This document shows positions 5,191-11,934 of a DNA stretch of 13,424 nucleotides, piece after piece. The translations under genes and the position numbers were made by a program. The stretch covers positions 1 to 13,424 of the forward strand of contig JAJXUR010000008.1 in assembly GCA_021782715.1 (NCBI GenBank). The letters are read 5' to 3'. Source of the DNA: a bacterium. Lineage in GTDB: Bacteria; Patescibacteriota; Minisyncoccia; Phycocordibacterales; Phycocordibacteraceae. The notes under the pieces are model-generated. The model was given only the letters and a program-made list of their open reading frames with translations. It was not told where the DNA came from and made no database searches. How positions within the stretch are numbered: position 1 is the stretch's first letter; each line of letters starts with the position of its first letter.

Positions 5191-6360
5191 ATGCGATACG
5201 CCCCCTTCCTCCTCGCTCTCTGTTTCCTGCCGACGAGCGTGTTTGCCGCGCGCGCAGTGGCTCCGGCGACCTTCTCGGCAGCACAATCGCTTGTCGCAGC
5301 GAGCTCATCCCCGGGGAATGCCTATGTTGCCGGGGCGTCGGTGGTCCTCACGGCACCGGTCGCCGGCGATTTCTCGGCATTCGGCGGTTCGGTTATAACG
5401 GCGGCGCCCGTTGAGGGTGATGATCTCATTCTTGCAGGGACCGTGGGATCTCGAGCCGCGGTCGCCGGCGATTTCCGCGCGGCCGGCGGGAGTATCGACG
5501 TCGGTCAGTCGGTCGCCGGCGATCTCTTCGCACTCGGATTCTCCGTGCGGGATGTCGGTCGCGTCGGCGGGAGTATCTTCATCGTCGCTGCGGATACGAC
5601 GCTTGCCGGCGGCGCAGCAGGACCGGTCACTGTCTATGGGAATAACGTCTCTCTCTCCGGTGATTTCGCGAGTAATGTGAAAATTATCGCTGGCGGGCGG
5701 GTTTCGATAGCGCCGGATACCGTGATTCACGGCACGCTCTCGTATGAAGCGCCAGTGGAGGCGGTTATCCCGCCCTCAACCGTTATCGACGGTGGCGTTA
5801 CCTACACAAATACTTCCTATCTCCCTGACACGAACACGTCGCGGACGCTCGCACTCGCGAGCCTTGGGTTTTTCCTCATCGCGCGCATCCTTGGCGCGCT
5901 CATTCTCGCCGGTCTCCTCGCGGGGCTTTTTCCGACATTTGCGGGAACGGTCATCGACCGCGCCGCTACCGAACGTCTGCGTGATATCCTTCTCGCTCTT
6001 CTGCTCGGCTTCGCTATCATCGTCGCGACACCGATTGTGATAGTGCTCCTCACGCTGACCTTCGTCGGCATAGGCATTGCGCTCCTCATCCTCATCCTCT
6101 ACGCACTCTTGATGCTCCTCGCCCTCATGTATGCCAGCATCCTTGTCGGCGGCATACTCGTGCGGCGTTTCTTCGCACGTGAGCGCGTGTTGTGGCATGA
6201 CGGCGTGTTCGGTATGACAGTGCTCTCTCTTGTCTCGCTCGTGCCGTTCATCGGTTTCCCTGTCGTGCTCCTCTGCACTCTCTTTTCGGCAGGCACGCTT
6301 CTGCAGCTTTTCTTTCATTTTGCATTCCCGCACGAAGAACAGACACCCGAACTGCTGTGA
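5191..6360 (+). CDS. Bactofilin-like (polymer-forming) beta-helix protein with signal peptide and C-terminal membrane domain
   Basis: The 389-aa protein has a signal peptide (residues 1 to about 19, ending SVFA-A). A right-handed beta-helix-like region covers about 42-205, and four to five hydrophobic segments follow (about 220-250, 264-289, 290-326 and 338-378). In the beta-helix part GD-containing turns recur every 17 residues: D60, D77, D94 and D111, continued by S128 and P145 at the same spacing. Each unit has a small-hydrophobic pattern such as GDFSAFGGSV. This resembles bactofilin/polymer-forming domains, but here it follows a signal peptide, so it should sit outside the membrane with the C-terminus as anchor. 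A scaffold or surface-layer role is inferred. The gene lies 11 bp after VKOR and 4 bp before the endonuclease III gene, suggesting an operon. Confidence 0.75.
   Translation: MRYAPFLLALCFLPTSVFAARAVAPATFSAAQSLVAASSSPGNAYVAGASVVLTAPVAGDFSAFGGSVITAAPVEGDDLILAGTVGSRAAVAGDFRAAGGSIDVGQSVAGDLFALGFSVRDVGRVGGSIFIVAADTTLAGGAAGPVTVYGNNVSLSGDFASNVKIIAGGRVSIAPDTVIHGTLSYEAPVEAVIPPSTVIDGGVTYTNTSYLPDTNTSRTLALASLGFFLIARILGALILAGLLAGLFPTFAGTVIDRAATERLRDILLALLLGFAIIVATPIVIVLLTLTFVGIGIALLILILYALLMLLALMYASILVGGILVRRFFARERVLWHDGVFGMTVLSLVSLVPFIGFPVVLLCTLFSAGTLLQLFFHFAFPHEEQTPELL
5358..5523 (+). repeat. Internal DNA repeat encoding beta-helix rungs
   Basis: The 13-mer GGTCGCCGGCGAT occurs at 5358-5370, 5460-5472 and 5511-5523. 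The spacings of 102 and 51 bp are multiples of 17 codons. A diverged copy occupies the missing step near 5409. The nucleotide-level identity suggests recent unit duplication or gene conversion within the repeat region. Confidence 0.8.
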
Positions 6361-6364
6361 GCCG

Positions 6365-7033
6365 ATGACTACCGAACAACAAAAAGAGCGCACGGCTCGA
6401 GCGAAGAAGATAGTCGCGTATCTGAAGAAGGCATATCCGACTCCCAGGAGCGAGCTTATACACCGGACGCCGTTTCAATTCCTCGTCGCCGTCATCCTCT
6501 CAGCGCAGTGTACCGACAAAGCCGTGAATAAGCTGACAGCGACGCTTTTCAAGATATACAAGACTCCCAAAGATTTTGCGGAAGCAGACCCGGCGCTGTT
6601 CACGAAAGAGATTTCCTCCATACCGTTCTTCCGTAACAAAGCAAAGGCGATTATTGGCGCGGCGAAGATGGTGCAGGACCCGTTTCAGGGGAAGGTCCCT
6701 CAAACCGAAGCGGAGCTGGTTCAGCTCCCGGGCGTGGGCTACAAGACCGCCCATGTGGTCCTCGGCGAGCTCTTCGATGTCTGGGAAGGCATTGCGACCG
6801 ACACGCACGTGAAGCGCTTCGCCAAGCGTTTCGATCTGACCGACCAGAGCGACCTCACGAAGATATCGAAAGATCTCGAGATGCTCATCCCGAAAAAGGA
6901 CTGGAAGTATGTGAATAACGGCCTCGTGCTCTACGGCCGTTACGTCTGTCCGGCGCGCCCGCACGAGTGCGCGGGACATCCCTTGACCAAGCTCTGGCCG
7001 CCCGCCGCGCTCAGGTGGCCGAAGGCGAAATGA
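6365..7033 (+). CDS. nth: Endonuclease III-type DNA glycosylase/AP lyase (HhH-GPD), lacking two of the four Fe-S cysteines
   Basis: The 222-aa protein follows E. coli Nth closely. It has LSAQCTDKAVNKLTATLF at about 45-62, the helix-hairpin-helix LPGVGYKTAHVVL with the catalytic lysine K127, and the catalytic aspartate D146 in TDTHVKRF. Family enzymes remove oxidised pyrimidines and cleave the abasic site in base-excision repair. At the C-terminus the [4Fe-4S] ligand pattern Cx6Cx2Cx5C is only half kept: C195 and C202 are present, but the next two positions are H205 and W211. The cluster is therefore probably absent or replaced. The ATG at 6365 follows the previous stop by 4 bp and gives the normal N-terminus; the upstream open frame belongs to the beta-helix gene's shadow. 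Confidence 0.9.
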   Translation: MTTEQQKERTARAKKIVAYLKKAYPTPRSELIHRTPFQFLVAVILSAQCTDKAVNKLTATLFKIYKTPKDFAEADPALFTKEISSIPFFRNKAKAIIGAAKMVQDPFQGKVPQTEAELVQLPGVGYKTAHVVLGELFDVWEGIATDTHVKRFAKRFDLTDQSDLTKISKDLEMLIPKKDWKYVNNGLVLYGRYVCPARPHECAGHPLTKLWPPAALRWPKAK

Positions 7034-7035
7034 GC

Positions 7036-7041
7036 TAAGAT
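7036..7041 (+). promoter_or_regulatory. Putative -10 box (TAAGAT) of the HAD phosphatase gene
   Basis: TAAGAT is followed by six bases (AGGGGC) and the ATG at 7048, the same geometry as the TATAAT before the exonuclease gene. The GGGG run is 1 nt from the ATG and so is not a usable Shine-Dalgarno sequence. It lies entirely in the 14-bp gap after nth. Confidence 0.5.
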
Positions 7042-7047
7042 AGGGGC

Positions 7048-7734
7048 ATGAAGAAGCCGGTGGCCGTATTCGATATCGACGGGACGATATTCCGTTCGTC
7101 GCTCCTCATCGAGCTCGTCGAGCGTCTCATCGCTCGCGGCGTCTTCCCGAAGGAAGCGCGTTCGGCATACGAAGACGAACATGCTGAATGGCTCGATCGG
7201 AAGGGCGACTACGAACCATACATTATGAAAGTGGTCGAGATGGTGCGGAAAGAGCTCAAGGGCGTGCCGTATGAGCTGGTGGCGGATATTGCCGGGGAGA
7301 TCATCGAGGAGAAGAAGAATCGTGTCTACCGCTATACACGCGATCTCATCGAGGATTTGAAGGGGAAGGGGTACTATCTGCTCGCGATTACGCACTCGCC
7401 GAAATTCATTGCCGACGGTTTCGGGTACGAACACGGCTTCGACAAAGTATATGGGACGTTTTTTGAGACCGGGCCATCGGGCAATTTTACCGGCACCGTC
7501 GAGGACGAGGAACTGATACAGAACAAGGCGGCGGTCCTCACACGCGCGCTGCGCAAGGAAGACATCACGCTCGAGGGTTCAGTCGGGGTCGGCGATACCG
7601 AAAGCGACATGTCGATGCTCGACATGGTCGAGACGCCGATTGCCTTCAACCCGAATCAGAAGCTTCTCACGCACGCGAAGCGGCGCAGATGGAAAGTGGT
7701 TGTGGAACGGAAGGATGTCATCTACGAACTCTAA
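7048..7734 (+). CDS. HAD superfamily hydrolase, subfamily IB (phosphoserine phosphatase-like)
   Basis: The 228-aa protein has all HAD motifs. Motif I is FDIDGTIF (D9 nucleophile, D11 acid/base), motif II is AITHSPKF (T115 or S117), K160 serves as motif III, and motif IV is GVGDTESDMSML (D183, D187). The helical stretch between about 15 and 105 is the C1 cap expected of the SerB/IB group. The family hydrolyses phosphomonoesters with Mg2+ through an aspartyl-phosphate intermediate. The substrate cannot be fixed from sequence; phosphoserine or a lipid/sugar phosphate is possible. It begins 14 bp after nth and appears to have its own -10 box. Read from the alternative ATG at 7715, the glycosylase gene would overlap its end by 20 bp. 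Confidence 0.88.
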   Translation: MKKPVAVFDIDGTIFRSSLLIELVERLIARGVFPKEARSAYEDEHAEWLDRKGDYEPYIMKVVEMVRKELKGVPYELVADIAGEIIEEKKNRVYRYTRDLIEDLKGKGYYLLAITHSPKFIADGFGYEHGFDKVYGTFFETGPSGNFTGTVEDEELIQNKAAVLTRALRKEDITLEGSVGVGDTESDMSMLDMVETPIAFNPNQKLLTHAKRRRWKVVVERKDVIYEL

Positions 7735-7766
7735 AGGTCGCGCCGTATCGCGTCTGCGAAGTGTGC

Positions 7767-7794
7767 GGCGTCCGCGCTTGGCTAGCGCGGCGCC
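7767..7794 (+). other. GC-rich hairpin between the HAD and MutY-like genes
   Basis: The arms 7767-7777 and 7785-7794 pair over 10 bp with a single bulged T (7771) and a 7-nt loop. No T-run follows, so it is either a weak terminator/attenuator or an incidental structure. It sits in the 166-bp stretch 7735-7900, where I see no other gene. Confidence 0.35.
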
Positions 7795-7900
7795 TAACTC
7801 TCGCGCCGTCACCACCACAGAGAGTACTTCCAAGTTTCTAATTCGCTCCGCTCATAAAGAGACTTTCGGTCGCGCGCTCCGAGCCAACACACTTCTCGAC

Positions 7901-8710
7901 GTGATACGACGCTTCCGAAAGACAGTATGGGCGCACTATAGGGAATATGGACGGCACGATCTGCCGTGGCGCAAGACGCGCGACCTGTACCGAATCCTCG
8001 TATCGGAGGTGATGTTGCAGCAGACGCAGGTTGAACGGGTCATTCCTTTTTATGAAAGATTCACCATGGCATTCCCGACGGAGAAAAGCCTTGCGGCCGC
8101 GCCGCTCTCGGAAGTGCTTATCGCGTGGCAGGGGCTCGGCTACAATCGCCGCGCGAAGCTTCTTCGAGAGGCGGCACAGCGCCTCGTACATACGCCACTA
8201 TCTGGTACAAGGTTGAACCTTGTAAAAGGACTGGAGGCATTGCCGGGCGTCGGCTCCTATACCGCCCGAGCGGTCGCTGCGTTTGCATGGAATGCGGATG
8301 TCATCGTCATCGAGACGAATATCCGCACGGCAATCATCCAATCCTTCTTTCCGAAAAAGAAGAAAGTCTCGGATGCGGACATCGAGAAGGTGCTCGCGCA
8401 GGTGCTCCCGAAGGGGAGAGCGCGAGAGTGGTATAGCGCGCTTATGGATTACGGCGCGCACCTGAAGCGTTCGGGCGTCTCGCACAATGCGCGGAGCGCG
8501 ACGCACACGAAGCAAACGAGGTTCGCAGGATCGCTTCGTGAGGCTCGCGGAGCGGTCCTGCGCGAACTATCTATGGGGGCAGCTTCGCGAGCTCGTCTCT
8601 TGGGCATGCTTGGCGTAGATCGGAAGGAGCAGGTGCTCGCGGCACTTCGGGACCTGGGCGCCGAGGGATTGGTACGCCAGGAACAGGGTCGCTACGCGCT
8701 TCCGAACTAG
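7901..8710 (+). CDS. MutY-like adenine DNA glycosylase without Fe-S cluster or NUDIX domain
   Basis: From GTG at 7901 the protein has 269 residues and starts where the family does, just before YGRHDLPWR. MutY hallmarks are SEVMLQQTQV with the catalytic glutamate E36, the WQGLGYNRRAKLL segment, and the HhH motif LPGVGSYTARAV. MutY excises adenine opposite 8-oxoguanine. Three oddities are visible. The position of the catalytic Asp of E. coli MutY (LDGNV) is E138 here (IETNI). The C-terminal Cx6Cx2Cx5C cluster is wholly absent, replaced by GVSHNARSATHTKQTRF. The C-terminal MutT-like 8-oxoG-recognition domain is missing; instead about 60 residues (213-269) look like a small winged-helix domain. 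An in-frame ATG at 7715 would add 62 Ser/Thr/Arg-rich residues, which looks non-coding to me. Its stop codon overlaps the stop of the convergent MFS gene. Confidence 0.8.
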   Translation: MIRRFRKTVWAHYREYGRHDLPWRKTRDLYRILVSEVMLQQTQVERVIPFYERFTMAFPTEKSLAAAPLSEVLIAWQGLGYNRRAKLLREAAQRLVHTPLSGTRLNLVKGLEALPGVGSYTARAVAAFAWNADVIVIETNIRTAIIQSFFPKKKKVSDADIEKVLAQVLPKGRAREWYSALMDYGAHLKRSGVSHNARSATHTKQTRFAGSLREARGAVLRELSMGAASRARLLGMLGVDRKEQVLAALRDLGAEGLVRQEQGRYALPN

Positions 8711-9861
8711 CGGAAGTCTTTGATGAGGGTGGTCGAAATGACGCCGCCGACGAGAATAATCCCGCCGGTGAGCGCGAAGAAGAGCTGATAGCTGCCGAAG
8801 AAGAGCAGCAGACTGCCCAGAAGCGGTGCCGTGGCATTCGCGAGCGGCCAGACACCGCGGAAGACGCTCACGGAGACGATATCTTTCTCGGATACGCGGC
8901 GGAAGAAATGCCCCTCGGTCATGCTCTCGATGAGTGCGGCGCCGGAGCGTGTTGCGATGAGGATGGCGAGGATGACGAGAGGTGCGGTCGAGGCGGTGAT
9001 GAAACTGACGGCAGCAAGCGCTGAGCCGGTGAGGAGGAATCCGGCCATCATGAGTTCTTTGTCACCGAGCACGCGATCGGCGAGCCAGCCCGCGGGATAT
9101 TCGATGAGCAGATACGGCACGTTCATCGCTGCGAATATCCAACCGAGCGTCGACCATGGCATGCCGAGCGTGTTGTGGAGGTAAATTGGGACGTAGAGCG
9201 GTGCCCAGATGTAGAAGAGGTAGAGGATGAAATGCCCGATGGTGACAGCCGCGAGATCGCGGTCGCGTGCGATGCGCAGGAGCGTATCGCGTACGGGGGA
9301 GGCGCCCACGATCTCTCCTTCGGGGAGATGCCGGGCAGCGAAGAGGACGATGAACGGAACGAGGATGGCGGCGGCAGTGAAGAAGACGTACGTGTAATTC
9401 TCGGTGCGCGCGAGAAGCGTCCCGATGAGGAGCGGTGCGACGAGCGCGCCGAGGTTGCCGCCGGTCAGAAAGAGTGTGCGCACCCGACCCGTCGTGCCTT
9501 CGTTATCGACGGTTGCCTCGAGCAGGAGATCGAGCTCGTAGAAGATGACTGGCTGGAGTGAAAGGGCGAGCACTGCGAGCATCGCGCTCGCGATGGTGTG
9601 CGGTGCGGCGGCGACCGCGAAGAGCAGGGTCATGTCCGCAAAGGCGAGGAAGAGCGAGAGCCGTTGCGCGCCATAGCGGGCGACGAGCTGAGGGAGGAAG
9701 AGGAAAGCGATGAGCGCGATGATGCCGCCGGCGGCGACAGCAAAGCCGATATGCGCTTCTGAGATGAACGAAGAGAGGTAGGAGAGCAGGGTGTAGCTTA
9801 CGAGCGTCGAGGAGACAGCGAGGAAGAAGTTCCCGACGGAGAGTACATTGCGCGCGTACAT
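8707..9861 (-). CDS. Major facilitator superfamily transporter
   Basis: From ATG at 9861 the protein has 384 residues and about 12 hydrophobic segments, the normal MFS length. A motif A-like loop GWLADRVLGDKELMMAG (258-274) lies at the start of the second half, between TM8 and TM9, and a weaker counterpart (LPQLVARYGAQRL, about 56-68) lies in the first half after TM2. The GRVRT loop at 125-129 follows an acidic segment. Proton- or ion-driven import or export across the cytoplasmic membrane is the family role. No substrate-specific motif is recognised. In-frame ATGs at 9879 and 10020 exist, but the latter runs back into RNase J; the 9861 start is preferred because TATCCT lies 8 nt upstream and the first TM begins about ten residues in. 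Its stop codon shares the tetranucleotide CTAG with the MutY-like gene. Confidence 0.85.
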   Translation of the reverse strand: MYARNVLSVGNFFLAVSSTLVSYTLLSYLSSFISEAHIGFAVAAGGIIALIAFLFLPQLVARYGAQRLSLFLAFADMTLLFAVAAAPHTIASAMLAVLALSLQPVIFYELDLLLEATVDNEGTTGRVRTLFLTGGNLGALVAPLLIGTLLARTENYTYVFFTAAAILVPFIVLFAARHLPEGEIVGASPVRDTLLRIARDRDLAAVTIGHFILYLFYIWAPLYVPIYLHNTLGMPWSTLGWIFAAMNVPYLLIEYPAGWLADRVLGDKELMMAGFLLTGSALAAVSFITASTAPLVILAILIATRSGAALIESMTEGHFFRRVSEKDIVSVSVFRGVWPLANATAPLLGSLLLFFGSYQLFFALTGGIILVGGVISTTLIKDFR

Positions 9862-9869
9862 GTCGCTTG

Positions 9870-9875
9870 AGGATA
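9870..9875 (-). promoter_or_regulatory. Putative -10 box (TATCCT) of the MFS gene
   Basis: On the minus strand TATCCT is followed by 8 nt and the ATG at 9861. It lies just downstream of the hairpin 9884-9916, so the MFS gene is likely transcribed from its own promoter with almost no leader. Confidence 0.4.
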
Positions 9876-9883
9876 GCATATGA

Positions 9884-9916
9884 ACATCGCGGCTCGCCAG
9901 AGGCGAGCCGCGATGT
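9884..9916 (-). terminator. Perfect 15-bp hairpin after the RNase J gene, no T-tract
   Basis: The arms 9884-9898 and 9902-9916 are perfectly complementary around a 3-nt loop. It begins 21 bp past the RNase J stop, a terminator position. No U-run follows on either strand, so it may act as an mRNA 3'-end stabiliser or a partial terminator. It occupies the region upstream of the MFS -10 box. Confidence 0.6.
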
Positions 9917-9937
9917 CTTCCGTCATCTCGATGAGTA

Positions 9938-11872
9938 TCACATCCCGATGAGGACGGGGATGACCATCGGCGCTTTGTTGGTGCGTTGGAAGAGGAACCC
10001 GGCCATGACATCGGTGACATTGTTCTTCACGTAGTCGAGATCGATCGGGTTCATGCCGTGCGTCGAGTCCTCGATCGTCTTCTTGATGAGGAGGCGCCCC
10101 TCATTCAAGAGGTCTTGCGATTCGCGCAGGTAGACGAAGCCGCGGCTGATGATATCGGGGCTCTTGCGGAGCTTGCCGGTTTTCAGGTTGACGCTCGCGA
10201 TGATGACGAACATGCCATCCTTGGCGAGCGACTGGCGATCGCGGATGACGACTTCCTGGATGTCACCGATAGTGAAGCCGTCGACGACCATCGGCGAGCT
10301 CGGCACTTTCTGTTTGTGTACATTGAGCTTCACGCCATCCTCGATATCGATGACGGTGCCGTTGTCCGCGAGGATGATGTTCTCGCGAGGGAAGCCGGAC
10401 TGCTCGACAGCTTTTGCGTGACAGGTCGTCATAGAGCGGTAGCCGTAGCCCGGCATGAAGAAGGTCGGATGCACCTGCTTGTTGATCCAGACGAGCTCGC
10501 CGGTGTTTCCGTGCCCGGTCGAGTGCACATCACTCGAGCGGTAGTGTATCAGGGTCACGTCGTGGCGGTAGAGGTTGTCTTTGAGTTTCTGCACGGAAAT
10601 CTCATTACCCGGGATGACTGACGATGAAAGCACGATAGTGTCGCGCGAGGTGAGCGTGATGTGCTTATTCTGTCCGGTCGAGAGGCGCATAAGTCCGCCG
10701 AACTCTTCGCCCTGCGCGCCAGTCGAGAGGATGACGATCTTGTCGGGCGGATAGTCGCTGAGCTCTTGTTCTGGGATGAATGTGCTCTTGTTGATTTTCA
10801 GGAGGCCGGTCTTCTCGGCAATCTCGAGATTGGTCTTGATTGAGCGTCCGACGAGGAGGATCTTCTTATGGTATTTCTCGGCGACCTCCATGATGTGGAT
10901 CATGCGCTCGAACTGCGAGGCGAACGTGCCGATGATGAGGCGCCCCGAGACGGTCTTAACGATGTCCTCGAGTGTCTGGATGACGCGTGCTTCGGGGATG
11001 GAGAAACCGTCCTTTTCGGCATTGGTCGAGTCGGCGACGAGGAAGATGTTCTTGTCTTTTCCGATGTCGCCCCAGGTCTTGAATTCGCGTTCGGATGGCG
11101 TGTCACCGTCATGGTCGAGCTTGAGGTCGCCCGAGATGACGACGTTGCCCTGCGGCGTTTCCACGGAGGCGCCCATCGAGTCAGGAATCGAGTGGGTGAC
11201 CGGGAAGAATTTCACGCGCGTCGAGCCGATGGTGACGGTTTGCCCGACTTCAACAACGACCATTTCAGACTTAGGGACGTCCGGGTACTCTTCCTGACGC
11301 CGCGCGATCATGACGGACGTGAGATTCTGCGTGTAGATAGGCGGTGTGCCGAAGCGCGGCAGGATGAAGGGAATGCCGCCGATGTGATCGAGGTGGCCGT
11401 GCGTGATGACGACGCCCTTCACGCGATCGGCGTTCTTCTCGAGATACTTCGTATTAGGGAGGATGTAGTCGACGCCTGGAGAGGCTTCCTCGGAGACGAA
11501 TTGGAAGCCCGCGTCGAAGACGATAATGTCGCCGGTCGCGCCGACTTCGACGGCGACCATGTTGCGACCGACCTCCTCAACGCCGCCGAGCGGAATGATG
11601 CGGACGGTTGTTGGGCCTGCCGGCTCGGGGTAGTAGTCCGCGGCGTGAGAGGTGCGGGTGGGGTTTGATGTGGGGCGGCGCAGGATGCGTTGGATGCGTC
11701 GCGTCGCGCTGCCTGGGCGGGCTCCGCTGCGCGGTGCGCCGCCACGGCTTGCGGTTCGGGCGGGACGAGAGCCGCGTTCGAAGCGTTTTGCTGGCCGTTC
11801 CGTGTCTGATGGTGTCGCGCGTCTGGGGCCGGGTTGTGCCGGTGCCGGAGCGGGAGCTGGTGCTGGATTCAT
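9938..11872 (-). CDS. rnj: Ribonuclease J (metallo-beta-lactamase/beta-CASP) with long disordered N-terminal tail
   Basis: The 644-aa protein has a catalytic core from about residue 88. It contains the zinc motif HGHLDH (158-163), H227 in THSIPDS, D249 in ISGDLKLDH, the motif ADSTNAE (280-286), the beta-CASP motif GTFASQ (315-320), and VHSTGHG with H450 and H454. RNase J processes and degrades mRNA and rRNA with 5'-exo- and endonuclease activity. The first 80 residues are low-complexity, rich in Pro, Ala, Arg and Ser (starting with a PA repeat) and strongly basic, so they are probably disordered and RNA-binding. The usual motif C PVHGE reads PGYGY at 474-478, so its histidine is tyrosine (Y476). 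No Shine-Dalgarno sequence precedes the ATG; the 62-bp upstream gap is AT-rich. Confidence 0.93.
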   Translation of the reverse strand: MNPAPAPAPAPAQPGPRRATPSDTERPAKRFERGSRPARTASRGGAPRSGARPGSATRRIQRILRRPTSNPTRTSHAADYYPEPAGPTTVRIIPLGGVEEVGRNMVAVEVGATGDIIVFDAGFQFVSEEASPGVDYILPNTKYLEKNADRVKGVVITHGHLDHIGGIPFILPRFGTPPIYTQNLTSVMIARRQEEYPDVPKSEMVVVEVGQTVTIGSTRVKFFPVTHSIPDSMGASVETPQGNVVISGDLKLDHDGDTPSEREFKTWGDIGKDKNIFLVADSTNAEKDGFSIPEARVIQTLEDIVKTVSGRLIIGTFASQFERMIHIMEVAEKYHKKILLVGRSIKTNLEIAEKTGLLKINKSTFIPEQELSDYPPDKIVILSTGAQGEEFGGLMRLSTGQNKHITLTSRDTIVLSSSVIPGNEISVQKLKDNLYRHDVTLIHYRSSDVHSTGHGNTGELVWINKQVHPTFFMPGYGYRSMTTCHAKAVEQSGFPRENIILADNGTVIDIEDGVKLNVHKQKVPSSPMVVDGFTIGDIQEVVIRDRQSLAKDGMFVIIASVNLKTGKLRKSPDIISRGFVYLRESQDLLNEGRLLIKKTIEDSTHGMNPIDLDYVKNNVTDVMAGFLFQRTNKAPMVIPVLIGM

Positions 11873-11934
11873 GATGCGTGGTTGGTTATTCGGGCTTTAA
11901 GAAATGATTAAGACTGAAACCCGTACGAAAATGA

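Noticed and set aside
5776..6393. 205-aa minus-strand frame rich in Glu/Arg
   Set aside because: It is antisense to the membrane domain of the beta-helix protein; hydrophobic codons read backwards give charged residues.
9175..9561. Plus-strand frame of 128 aa rich in Glu/Asp inside the MFS gene
   Set aside because: It is the antisense shadow of a GC-rich membrane protein gene. The acidic bias is what antisense reading of such genes gives, and no start signal is present.
9862..10020. Longer MFS open frame starting at 10020 on the minus strand
   Set aside because: The extra residues overlap the 3' end of the RNase J gene in another frame and cross its hairpin. They are Ser/Arg/Asp-rich with no membrane character, and a -10 box sits just before the ATG at 9861.
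10868..11668. 266-aa plus-strand frame antisense to RNase J
   Set aside because: It lies wholly opposite a well-supported RNase J, has an Asp/Arg/Glu/Val composition typical of antisense frames, and shows no recognisable motif.
11879..11920. Possible weak stem-loop (CGGG...CCCG) between the substrate-binding protein and RNase J genes
   Set aside because: Short stem with a bulge, a loop of about 18 nt and no T-run; not enough for a terminator call.
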